A stretch of DNA of 64,000 nt. It comes from Tubiluchus corallicola (taxonomy: Eukaryota > Priapulida > Priapulimorpha > Priapulimorphida > Tubiluchidae). Shown here one piece after another: positions 1 to 11,500 of the stretch. The stretch is taken from positions 38,501-102,500 of the forward strand of contig JAQGDQ010000645.1 in the NCBI GenBank assembly GCA_030141605.1. The letters run 5' to 3'. The notes beneath the pieces were generated by a model. The model did not search any database. It saw nothing but the letters and a program-made list of their open reading frames with translations, and was not told the origin of the DNA. A program made the position numbers and the translations under genes. Within the stretch, counting starts at the first letter, position 1. The number at the start of each line of letters is the position of its first letter.

Positions 1-425
1 TAGTTTCTAGCGAAAATACTAGCTTAGATTTCAAAATAGATTACCTAAAAATTATTAATAATTGTAGTCTTGTCTACGGACACAGAATCAAAAACACAAA
101 TTTATGCAAACCAGTAAAGTGATGCTGTTAGGCTCGTTAAAATCCAAAATCTGTTTGTTCTCTGTTATTGTTTTTTGAGTTTGGCAAAACAAGTGGTTGC
201 ACTAAGTGGTTGCACCTATTATGACAATGTTTACTTACAACACGGTCAGCATTATGTCCAAAAACAATAGCAACTCAACAGTAATGCCACAAAACTGAAC
301 ATGACAAAACTGATTGCGGTGTACATAAGAATTACTAGCGTTTCCACATGAACCGAAAAACATTTGTAATTTAGCAAAGAGTTATTTTAAATGCAAAGAA
401 AAAGTAGAATCATGTTCAGCATCCA
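1..425. other. Sequence downstream of PFDN1
   Basis: AT-rich DNA beyond the PFDN1 stop codon, expected to hold its 3' UTR. I see no canonical AATAAA on the minus strand, no ORF of interest and no recognisable repeat. Confidence 0.4.
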
Positions 426-3400
426 TTATTTTGCTTTCTTGGCAGAAATCATTTCTCTCAAATTGTCTTCACTTTCCTTCAAACTTTTCTCTAAATATGA
501 TTTTGTGTTCTGCAAAAGAAACAATATAAATGTTAATGATGTACAACTAACTGAATAATTACAATCAAACATTACAGTAATGCCAATTCTTGGATGCTAC
601 TTAGAATTACCTTTACAGTGTGATTAATAGTCAGTCAAGGCTCACAGTTTATTTGCTTTAAAACTTCTAGTTTTCTAAACTTTTGTTATTAACTGCAGAG
701 GTTCTGCTATGATAAGAATGTTTTATTTAGAATGATAAGAATGTCCCTTACTGTCGTACTAATAATGCCAGGCATTTTATTAAACTCACAGCCCCCAACA
801 ACTGGAATAAAATAAGTGCCCAAGTAAAAATACACAAAACTATTTATAGTTTCAAAAAGTACTTGAAAAGGACCATTTTTTATTCATACTTATAATACAA
901 TTTTAATGCTTCCATGTCTCATGCAGTCACAATATATGGCCTCCAATCAGTTATAATGCTATTTTAATATACCTCTATGTAAATTAAACATACACTGTGG
1001 TCGTTTCTTCTCCTCTTATCCTTCTTCCTCTCCCTAATCTTAGTATTTTTTCCATTCCATCATTTCTTCTGATCCTAACCATTCTTTCATTCACTCATTT
1101 GTGCCACCCTAACAAGCCAAGCTTTCAAGGTGTCATACAGCAACTCTTTTGTTTGGTTAATTTGACTTCATCAACGTTTTTTTACCTATACTGTTTCTTT
1201 TTGTTTCAATAATATTGTATGCTGGTGTATTGTATATGTATTGCTGGAGTGAAATAAATTGATTGATTATTTGCGTAATCAACAACGGCAGATTTAAAAC
1301 TACTGCCGTACCTGGCTTCAAAAGATTTACACTACCTTAAACCATTTTACATTGTCTTTGACAGTCTCTTTGTAAGGAAAAAACAAAAAGTAGAGCCTGT
1401 TACAGAGTGCAGGGAGTTTAACAAAATTATCTATATGTAATACATTAAAAACCTCAACAACATGTGATAATTGTCATTGTCGTGAAGCCGGGTGTGAAGC
1501 AACGAGGCTTCACTGTAATTTTATTTTACAACTGTGGTAAAGAATTAAATTATATAACAAATACTGCTAATTAAGTGTTCAAACTAACCTGAGCTGGAAT
1601 TAATATAAATGGTCCTTCTAATTTATATCATTCTACTTAAGACAATGAATTGTACTACTGTAGCTGTAACAGTGATGAAGAAATCATAAATCGTAACTGC
1701 CCACATATGTTTATGAAATACATGTAATGTGGTTTCGTTAGGTGTAAATGCAGACATTTTCGCACTGTGCTAGTGATGGGCGATTAATAGATTAATTGAA
1801 TTAAACAAGATTACAACTATGTATAAATCATTTTATTCGACGATTGAACAATAACTCAATTAATCGAGAGCAAAAGATACATACTGACTAACAGGAAGTA
1901 TGTTAGCACAAATAAACTGAATCTTGCATTTTTTCTTCATTTTCTCATCTTCCACAGTGCACCAGGGATGAGAACGACAAATTGCAAAAAACTCTGAAAC
2001 AGGCCGGGGGTTTGGGGGCCGCATAGGCCCCCATGGGGGTTCAAAGGGGGCGAAACCCCCTTGGAGCCAGCAATAAATTGCAATTTTGTGACCATAGAAA
2101 GCCTCTAAGTGGACTTAAATATCAATTACCTAGTTTCATTCATAATTGAAAATACCCAATTATCAAGGATACATGATACCTAATTGTTTCAAAAACGTCT
2201 AAGTAATGGCCGCTCCTATGCAAAAGTATATAAAAACTGTCTGCAATTGACTCAAATAACTCCGCACAATTGATTCTATATGTTTATACATAGAGATATA
2301 CACGTGTTTACACTGATGTACGTGATGTAAACAAAGTGACGGCCTGCCAACTAGCGGTCAGCTTGTGAAATAATGTACTGGGTCCGTAAAAATTTTCTCG
2401 ACGAATTTACGCAATTTACAAAAATGGCACTACTGGTCTTCCAAAAACTCGGAATTCCGCATATTCGTGGAAAATTCTAATCCCTGCAGTGCACACAATT
2501 GTGAACAACAGTGTTGCAAACTGCGGGGCTCCAAATTTGTTGACATGTGACACGTGTATCGTAGTAACATAGTTAATGAAAAACGTATGTGCCTATAAAA
2601 ATAGTTTACGAGTAAAAAAATGGCAGACAGACAGCAACGACGAAGCTGTGAAGACGTTATAGGTTATATTTCACTGCAATATATTGAAAAATATGATTAA
2701 AACACTAAAAAATTACCACGAAATATTAATCGTGATATCGAATTACAAGAAAGAGATTATAATCGAATTGCAAAATTTCAAAATTGCGCATCAATGTACG
2801 ACTCTTCTTCACATTTATAAACTCCTGAGCTGGATAGGAATTTTTTCAGAGACAGTAACATGTATGTGAATAAACAAAACGGATTAACTGTATGTGTGGA
2901 TACACTGCACTAAACAAAAATTTTAAATCCTGTCAGCATAAAATATCGGTGCAACTTTTGCATGCTACACGACAAAATTTAAACAAACTCATGATTCTGA
3001 TCATTCATGCAATACTTAACTTGAATTTGCAAAATATTTTTTGGAAAGTTTATTTTGCAAATAAACGATATTTTGCAAAATTTGTACAAACATAAATGTA
3101 CAAATGTATTACACTATTAAACTCTACATACCTGTAGATTTTTTATTTTCTCTTCTTGAGATTCTATTTTGGCCGTTAACTTCTGCTTTAACTTCGAAAC
3201 ATCAGAAACAATAAACCTGCAAAGAGAGGCAACTATTTTTAAAATCATCGTGATGGGGTTCATGGCTGAGTGGGATAGGCATGTGACTTCATGCAAGTGG
3301 CACGTGGCTGCCCTGAGTTTGACACTCAATTTGTGTGTCATAAACCATTACCTCACAGAGGGAGGGTGTACGTAGAAACGTGGCTTTAACACCTCTACTG

Positions 3401-5240
3401 GTTCGCTGGGTCATCTTGGAGGGATATCCTTGACAGTGAGTGAGACTGCGGACATAAATAATTAATATCTTATTGAGTAGGCACTACCTTTGAGTGTTCT
3501 TCTCATTTGCAGAATGCCAAAGTAGAAAATGATTTCTTTCTAAGACTTCGCATAGGCTAGCAGTTCAACTCAGGCTTAATTTTCCAATGATGGCCCTTCC
3601 CACATGTGGTTATTAGTGGACATACTAATGAAATGTTATTAAACAAATGTAAGCAGAAGTCCCAGACTTAACTTTTTTCTTTTCTTCCAAATCTATTTCA
3701 AGCTTAAGCGCTCATATGTTTCATAAGCGTGTGGAACAAACATGTGATTAGCTGCAACTAGATGTAGGTGGAATGCTCTTTGTGTTCAATTAATAACAAA
3801 ATGGCAAACTTGATAGTAAACATTTTTTGTACTGATTTGGACATTTACTACACATGACATGGGTGATGAAATCTCAGTAGCCACTTTCTTGGACAGTATA
3901 TAAGCCTTTGACACAATACATAAACCATGTAAATGCCTAGTTTTTCTCACTCAGCTTTACGAAAGCACAAGCTTACTAATTTTTTCCACTGGCACGACTC
4001 ATTAAATAAAAGATGAATGGTCTGACACTAACTACTTGAAACAAACTAGCAGCACTATTTAAAGTAATATTAAAAAAACTAGCACAATAACAAATATACA
4101 TGTATATTTTTTTTCTTACATTCGCCCAACACTTTCGTACATCCTGGTTTTTTCGGGTAATGTTGATATTTCCGAGTCTGTAAGTTTCGCATGATTTATG
4201 TAGCGTTTGCATTGCTCTGCTTGCATGTCAGCCATCTTAAGTTTTTGCGTCGTCTCTATCATTTTTACTTGTAATTCTTGGAAAGCCTGGGTAACAATAA
4301 TGATAGACACTATAAGATGGCTTTCAACATTCTGAGATCTTATTCTGATCTACATATACTAAATTATTTGAGTCGCGACTGTTAATTTGCACACTTAAAT
4401 TTAAAAAGTTATAAGTACACAACGGGAAGCTAAGGCATCCATGATGGCAAGAATAATGCCACTAAAAAGCTATAAGTACGCAAGAAGAAGCTGAGGCATC
4501 CGTGATGGGAAGAACAATGCCACTAACAAAGTTATAAGTACACAACAGGAAGCTGTAGCATCTGTGGTGGGAAGAACAATGCCACTAAAAAGTTAGAGTT
4601 AAGCAACAAGCCGTTTAAAAAAACTAAAACTGGAACTCATTAACCACTTATTCCCAGAATTTTTATCAAATTCAAATTCAGTAATATACACTGCCAGCAG
4701 TGTAGCAATGCCGTTATTTAGAGAGTTAAGAATAACCGCAAAACTCGACTGTTGAAGTTCGATATGAAAATTCATATCAAAAATTGTAAATGGTGCCGTT
4801 GTCATGGTTCGCGTCTCATCCTTGATTATACAGATATCATTTTTAAGTCCCGCATTGTTTGTTCTACTGTAATTTAATCATTTTAGTAGAAGACAACGCT
4901 GGTCACTGTACTTTAAACACAAATGGTAATAATATATTATGTATAACATCATGACGTCTATTGAAATTTACAGATAATGTCAAGTTTACAGTGTCTTTCT
5001 TCCTGTATATTCTCGAAAAAAACTTCTAGGTCTTCCTAGTTGGATGCGTGAGTTACAAAATTAAACGACTGTATTTTGCTCCAAATTGTTTAGAACCATA
5101 CAAGCCTATGATAGCTACAGATTTAGATCATGTGCGGTACATTATTACAAAACTTTATTCTTTTACACAAACTGTGTTTTAAGACAAAAATGATATTAAA
5201 AAACCTTTTTCAGTTCCATATCTACATTGGGCGCCGCCAT
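426..5240 (-). CDS. PFDN1: Prefoldin subunit 1, complete, four exons
   Basis: Beta-type subunit of the cytosolic prefoldin hexamer, which captures unfolded actin and tubulin and passes them to the CCT/TRiC chaperonin. Coding exons in transcript order are 5240-5205, 4286-4120, 3216-3132 and 509-426; they total 372 nt, giving 123 residues plus a TAA stop. All phases match: the codon for Met in VGRMF is split AT/G across exons 2 and 3. The protein starts MAAPNVDMELKKAFQELQVK, carries the family signature LTDSEI...MYESVGRMF at the beta hairpins, and ends in a coiled-coil arm with SYLEKSLKESEDNLREM. The length is almost the same as the 122-residue human protein. The first donor (AAG|GTTTTT) is weak; the others are standard. 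The gene is divergent from BLM. A CCAAT-type motif (ATTGGC) lies about 60 bases upstream of the ATG. No AATAAA was seen in the 425 bases downstream. Confidence 0.96.
510..3131 (-). other. PFDN1 intron 3
   Basis: Large intron with consensus ends (GTATGT donor at 3131, TTTTGCAG acceptor at 510). It contains a hAT-type MITE at 1963-2486 and, near 1215-1265, a fragment ending GAAATAAATTGATTGATT that resembles the 3' tail of a LINE. ORFs here are short and show no known domain. Confidence 0.8.
1955..2494 (+). mobile_element. hAT-like MITE, family 1, copy A, with perfect 8-bp target duplication
   Basis: The element is 1963-2486. Its ends are CAGGGATGAGAA and the near-inverse TTCTAATCCCTG. It is bounded by the identical octamer CAGTGCAC at 1955-1962 and 2487-2494. 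An 8-bp duplication with CAGGG ends is characteristic of hAT transposons. It has no coding capacity. Three further copies lie at 25134, 47492 and 56343. Confidence 0.85.
3252..3435 (+). mobile_element. tRNA-derived SINE (second family, single copy)
   Basis: Contains a polymerase III A box (TGGCTGAGTGGGATAGGC, 3263-3280) and a B-box-like stretch (GAGTTTGACACTC, about 3315-3327) at tRNA-like spacing, then an unrelated body. It sits in PFDN1 intron 2 (3217-4119), about 35 bases from the exon 3 acceptor. The B box has drifted from GGTTCGANTCC, so it is probably old and silent. No other copy was noticed in the window. Confidence 0.6.
4400..4605. repeat. Tandem repeat, about 61-bp unit, about 3 copies
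   Basis: Three imperfect copies beginning ATAAGTAC at 4411, 4472 and 4534, each carrying AATGCCACTAA near its end. It lies in PFDN1 intron 1 (4287-5204), which otherwise shows nothing recognisable. Confidence 0.85.
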
Positions 5241-5330
5241 GTTACAATGATCTTCTGAACTCTTGCGTGAGGAATGCATCAGCGCTGAATGATATTCGTC
5301 CTATTGGCTGGGCCACCAAGCCAGGCAAAT
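5241..5330. promoter_or_regulatory. Probable PFDN1 promoter, possibly bidirectional
   Basis: The DNA next to the PFDN1 start has more CpG and GC than its surroundings and contains CCTATTGGCTGGG, an inverted CCAAT box. BLM runs the opposite way with its ORF 3.3 kb further on, so a first non-coding BLM exon could start here. No TATA box was recognised. This is inferred from position and composition only. Confidence 0.35.
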
Positions 5331-5799
5331 AATTGAAAAAGAATAATTATTACGATCATGTGCTGAATCACCCTGTCTTTTACTTTTAGTAATAAAAATT
5401 ACAAAAAAGTTACAAAGTGATTCCAGAAATTTGCTTTTTAAAAAAGTAGTTTATTTTATTTTTTTCTCGTATAATCAGTGATTGGTTGGCATGTATGTTA
5501 AATGTGTAGTGACCTTTTCACTCCATATAGGTCTCCCTGGCCATTGGCCAATTATGTGTTGTATATTTTTAATATTGCATTAATTTGTTATTTCTAAAAT
5601 AAATAAATAAATATCAAAAATTGGTAAGCTTAATGCAAATCCAAACATCACTTACTTATAGTTTTAGATAATTCACAAATAATTATAAATCTTTAACTGC
5701 ATGTGGCATATGTAATAGCAAAGGAACAACATGGTATGTGTGTGCGTGTGTGTGTACGTCTTCAATGCTAACAGAGAGAAAACTGATTGCTTGTGTTGA

Positions 5800-6231
5800 A
5801 TCCCTACACAGCTATAGCCGATAAACACTGCATAGTAAAAGCCACTAAAAATTTTATTTAGATACTGGTTGCTATAGCAACAAGTTGCAGGCAAAATTCC
5901 TTTGCATAAAGTTTTTACCCAGGTAACGGCAGGCGTATTATTGTAAATAGATTTCGCTTGATACAAATGGCTAGCATTTTGCAGCCGACGGAAAAGCAAA
6001 CCATTATGGTTGTACACTACTTTTATGTTACTGTTGCATTTTTAAAACAGAACAGCACAATATGCTCCGTTTTAATGTTTAAAATCATGTTAAAAATTGT
6101 TGATAAAATAAAAATGGTTTTGAGCAAAGCAACAAAAATTGTCATTAAACATGAAAAGGTGTCCAATGTTCTGAGTCGTTAAAACAAAGCATTACTAAGT
6201 CGGGTTCGAGTGGCTTAGCAAGCACTTACTG
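5800..6231 (+). mobile_element. Truncated pogo/Tigger-like MITE, family 2
   Basis: The right end reads AGCACTTACTG followed by TA (6232-6233), matching the end of the full copy at 58562-59754. The body shares blocks with that copy and with 51425-52096, for example GATAAAATAAAAATGG. It carries a single, unexpanded version of the segment that is tandemly repeated in the 58.5-kb copy. The left end is lost or diverged, so the start is approximate. ORFs inside it are chance. Confidence 0.7.
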
Positions 6232-6514
6232 TATTATGGCGTTTTGGTTATTGTGGAGGGTGGCCACAAGCCACTGGTATTCTCAAAACGTAATTTCTTT
6301 CCTGTACGAAACATGATCTATTTGTTTCAATAAGAAAATTTTTTCAATAAGATCGAAAGTAGCATGACATCAATAATACAGATCGTGAGTGTGCAGTACT
6401 GTGGTCAAGTAATACAAAAGATGTTAAAAGTGGTACATGCTGTTGATGTGCTTGGTATTTATTGTGAATGTGATCGAAGCAATAAAAATCTCCATTATGC
6501 ATTTTAGATTTGTT

Positions 6515-6604
6515 ATTTTCTAGTCGGCAGAAAGCTCTTTGAGCTTATGTTACTTGTTCATCTAAAAGCCGATTATAAATGAAGATTTATTATTATTATT
6601 ATAA
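6515..6604 (+). mobile_element. 3' fragment of tRNA-SINE family 1
   Basis: Matches the 3' part of the SINE at 48426: TCGGC..., AGCTCTTTGAGCT, then AAAGCCGA and a (TTA)n tail. The tRNA-like head is missing, as expected for a 5'-truncated retroposed copy. Confidence 0.75.
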
Positions 6605-6997
6605 CTTATAAGACAGTAGCACTTTTGCGAACTGATATATCCTTGATTTTGGAATTATTGTTGAACAATCTGAACACATTTTTGTAGGTCATAATTCAGA
6701 TTCATCATCATCTCAATACATCCCAAGCATGAAAATTGTCGAGTAATTTTGTTGTATACAGACCAGCTTCATAACTGAGCCAGCTGACAATTGCAATGAT
6801 CAAGGACAGCACATTGATCTCTCGTCCATGCAGATCTTCAAGTGACCACATTTCTGTTAAAAATATCACCCTTAAAATGTATCGAATTCAGCAAGCTCTG
6901 ATTCAGTAGCTCTTGATTCAGCAATACTTTGATATAGCATATTGTATTGCTCTACAATTATGGTTTTTCACTTCTCAAACAATTTAGCAAAAGGTAA

Positions 6998-7410
6998 CTT
7001 ATGTTTAGGGGCGAGCATCGGCCACTCGAGTTCGAACGAGTGTTTTAATTCGAATTCGATTCAAACCTGAAACTGCAGATTTTTTAATGCTTCAACACTT
7101 CAAGCACATATGTCTTTATCATTAAAATGATTGAAACATTATGCAATTAGCTTAATTTTGCTGTGATTTCTGTGCACAATTTTAAACAAATCGCTAGTGG
7201 CTTTACTGTAGAACAAGATTGAGTAATATGCATGATATTTGTAAGACTAATTTTTTTGGGTGGTTCAAAAACTTGTTCGAAAATCTTTCAATCTCAATTC
7301 AGATTCGACTCGAATTTGAAACACTGAAGTTGGGTTCGATCCGAATTTGAAAGTCACAAATTCGATTCGAATTCGCTTTCTGTTAGAGAATGCTCACCCC
7401 TACTTATGTT
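6998..7410 (+). mobile_element. hAT-like MITE, family 2, with perfect 8-bp target duplication
   Basis: The element is 7006-7402. The ends TAGGGGCGAGCAT and ATGCTCACCCCTA are inverted repeats of each other, bounded on both sides by CTTATGTT (6998-7005 and 7403-7410). The interior is rich in TTCGAATTCGAA-like palindromic blocks near both ends. There is no ORF. An inverted, partly decayed copy lies at 61150-61524. Confidence 0.85.
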
Positions 7411-8410
7411 GCTGCTCTACCTTTGATGCTGAAGCATAGTGCAATGACCGTGGCGGGTTGTGTGCTTTTATCAGCGGTGGTGCGCTACATTCACACGGGT
7501 TTGTGCCGCGGGTCTTTTGCTAAGTATTAAAAACATTTAATGATTTATAATAAAGATATTTAGCGTAGAAAAACTGAAAAACGATCAAGAAAAATAACGC
7601 AGATGGATCATGTTCTGAGGTAACTAGAAAACAGTTTCTTTATTGAATCAGTTTAGTTTATTTGATTGAAATACCATTTGCATTATACATGTGTACATGA
7701 ATGATAAAATAAAATGTTCAAAAAAGTGCACATTAATAGAGTTTTCATGTGAAATAAATTAAAAAAATGCTAGCTCATGGGTCAAACAAGCAAGTGCAAT
7801 TAAATACTAATATGCTATAGGTTTCCACTGAAAAATGTCAATAATTATTGGTAAGACACCCACCATTGTAAATCTTTTTATTCTGCATTGCTAATGATCT
7901 TGGATCGTGCAAATTTATGGTGAACACTGACAGTGCGATGACCACCGATGATTAAGCGCAAACTATGATTTGATAGGACCTTAGTGAGTTAATATGTTAC
8001 CAAAAATTTATAACATGCTTAACTAAGTAGTAAAGAAAATTCAGTAATAGTATTAGTAATGACTAGCTTGCATACCTGGCAAGTTGTTAAGCGAGGTGTT
8101 AGTGGAGAATAAAGAAGCTAATAATGATAACTGTATGAGATTCAAGAAGATTTGCTAATATTGCAAAATCTTAATAATTTTTTATGAACTGTAATATAGT
8201 CACTAGTAAATTTATCATTAAACTTTAGAATTTTTCTTAACATTTCATTTCTTTTGGCTAACTACTTGAGATTAATCATTATTAAACATAAACTAAATGG
8301 CTTATAACGTTTAAAATATAATGACCCATTGTTCAGTAATTGTAAGCTGACATGATTTATTATTGAAGTATTTATTAAATTTCAAATAATGGACTTGCAA
8401 TTTGTTTCAG
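7411..8410. other. PFDN1-BLM intergenic DNA and presumed BLM leader region
   Basis: AT-rich, with no recognisable coding sequence or repeat. A possible splice acceptor (TTTGTTTCAG) at 8401-8410 would make 8411-8527 the 5' UTR part of the BLM exon, with the intron covering some of this stretch. The polypyrimidine tract is weak, so this is only a possibility. Confidence 0.35.
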
Positions 8411-8527
8411 CATGAAGTCAATGAGTTAGACTGAAAAAGCACTGATTCTGGAAACAGGGTTGGCCATACGCTTCTTGTTAGAGGGTTAACTTAAAAAAGA
8501 AGATACAAGTTGCAATAGATCACCATT

Positions 8528-11500
8528 ATGGAAAACTTTGAAATGCCTCGGAATAATTTACAAGAACACTTGGCACTGTATAATTCCATGCAGAAGCGTG
8601 TGAATAATACAAACACTGTTAGCAAAAGTGGTTTTACATTTAAAAAGACAAAATTACCAAATTCTCCTCTTTGTGATTCTTTTGCAAATTCAAGTTTGAC
8701 ATGTAAAAATTTGAGTTCACAGTACAGCTGCACATCCAAGCCTAGTAATGTATCTTGTAATCAACACTTGCAAAATCTTGAGCCGACTCATTTGAAAACT
8801 TCAACTAGTAGCCCAAATCAAAGTTTCATTTCCAGTTTACCAAATTATCTGGCTGATAAATCAAACCTGCCTGAAAAGAATAGCTTTCAAAACAAGCTTT
8901 CCACAAAAAGGCACCATCAGTCATCACAGCAACTAAAACAAGGTAAAAAAAGTACGCAGAAAATTACGTCGTTCTTTCAAGAAAAACCTAAAGAGGGGAA
9001 AGCTGAGAGCGTACATGCAAGGCATGGCATTGCACGATTCGACCAGAGTGCAGAGTCAACAAAAGCAGTGCCATTAGCCAGAGTTAAACCACATGCAGTG
9101 GTATCACCATCTGCATCTTCGTTGAGTGATAATATGCCTACCGATGGTTTGGAGAGCCCTGTTCAAAGGCGTAAGAAATCACGACTCATGATATTAAGTG
9201 ATGACGATGATGACGATGGATGGGGTATAGATGACGATCATGACATTCCAATCGTTGATGATTTGACAGCAGATGTGCCATCGCTTAACAGTATTAGCAG
9301 TGTTTATAATGGTCATCATACGTCACCTACTAAAGATATTGATGCTTCAACTATCGTGTATGACACGTGCAATACAAACATTAGCAGCACGCCAAAACAA
9401 CAATTTTTGTTGTCGAATAAAAGTTCCTTAAATAAAACTCCGACTGAGAATGTTCCAATAGATGATATTGTAAACCATCCTCTGATTCAGATTATGACTT
9501 GCCCAAGTACAAAAGAACAAACCGAAGAATACTTGCAAAATTTAGATCAACTTCACGTAACTGTATTAAAACAAGTGTGTTCCCTGGTGGCAGGCGTAAA
9601 TGACAAGTATTTATTAGCTGTGCCTGGATTAAACGGCAAGATGTTAGTCGAATGGTTAGCTGTGCACCGGAAAATTGCAGGTTTGATACATAAAGCCAAA
9701 GTATCTTGCGAAAAATATAAAAACAATCATACGGAGGTGACACCATTAGACTGCATGACAAACATGCGTACCAATCACTCTGGGTATCTTGCAGGACATT
9801 TTCCCAAAAATGTACGAAAAAGTAACATTGTTTCACAAGTCGTTGCGGAAAAAAAGTCCTCTAATGAAGGCGAGAGATCTTCAGAAATAACATGCCGCGG
9901 TGTTTTAGCTAAACCAGTCAAGACAACTTTGCCTGATGTGAGAACAAGTTCTCCGTTCATAAACATGACGGTTCAAAGAGATGCACACACTGATAGTAAT
10001 GCAGATAGCATACCAAGCGATGATGATTTATTCATTGAGGATGATGATGACGACGAACTGTTATCTGCATTGAATAGTCAAGCAATAGAAAATGGGGGAA
10101 GTTGTGAGGATGTGGCAGACTGCATTGATAGTTCTTTATTTCAACAATTACCCTTGCATACAGCATCAGCACCAAAAAGTAATATGGATGTAGCAAACAC
10201 AACACTATCTGGCAGCTCGCTTCACCGACAACCCTTTAATGCTGCAAAGCATGAGATGTCTTCAGTTTCAGCATCTACAAGCAAGTCAAGTGCATCAGAA
10301 TGTGGTGGACAGTCAAGACCCAAAAAGCTTTTCCGTGGCAACTATCGCGATGATGGTAGTTCTGGGCAGTTTGATGGTTTAGGTTTTCCTCACTCTGCAG
10401 AAATGCTCAAGATTTTTCGCAGTGTTTTTGGGCTGAAAACTTTTCGCACTAATCAGTTACAAGCTATTAATGCGGCTCTACTCGGGGAAGACACATTTAT
10501 ATTAATGCCTACTGGTGGCGGAAAGAGTTTATGTTATCAATTACCTGCTTTAATGACACTGGGTGTGACTATTGTCGTTTCACCGTTACGCTCGCTTATT
10601 CAAGATCAGGTTCAGAAGCTGTGCTCACTTGACATACCTGCAACACACTTATCCGGGGACATAGCAACTCAGGAATCAGATGGCATTTATAGACAACTTG
10701 CCATGCGTGACCCAGTCATAAAGCTGTTATACGTTACACCAGAAAAGCTCTCAGCTAGCAATAAGCTGCTTACGACTATAGGTAATTTATACAGCAGGAA
10801 GTTGCTGTCTCGGTTTGTGATAGACGAAGCTCATTGTGTCAGCAACTGGGGTCACGACTTCCGTCCCGACTACAAAAAATTAAATGCGTTAAGGCAAAGA
10901 TTTCCCGAAGTGCCAATGATGGCACTAACGGCTACAGCGACGCCACGAGTCCGTCAAGATATACTTCATCAACTTGGCATGAAGCAGCCGAAGTGGTTTA
11001 TGCAGAGTTTCAATCGTCCGAACCTCCAATACGAGGTCCGCCCAAAGAAACCAAAGAAGTTAGCGCAGGACATTTTGGAGATGGTACAAAAAGAGTTCAA
11101 GAACCAGAGTGGCATCATCTATTGCTTGTCACGCAATGAATGTGATAAATTAGCTGGAGATCTGTCACGGTCGGGTGTCTCTGCTCTTGCGTACCATGCT
11201 GGTTTGGATAATGATCAAAGAAACAGAGTACAGAAACAATGGATAAATGAAGACCGATGTAAAGTTGTTTGTGCGACAATTGCGTTCGGTATGGGTATCG
11301 ATAAGCCCGATGTGAGATACGTTATTCACTATTCGCTACCGAAGTCTATCGAGGGATACTATCAGGAGTCTGGAAGAGCTGGCAGAGATGGTTTACCATC
11401 CCGCTGCATACTGTTTTACACTTATCAAGACATGCATCGCATTCGACGCATGATCGAACGTGACGACACAACAGACAGGGAAGCAAAGAACGTACACATT

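Noticed and set aside
10834-11139. Alternative-frame ORFs within BLM
   Set aside because: They lie wholly inside the conserved helicase-coding sequence in another frame.
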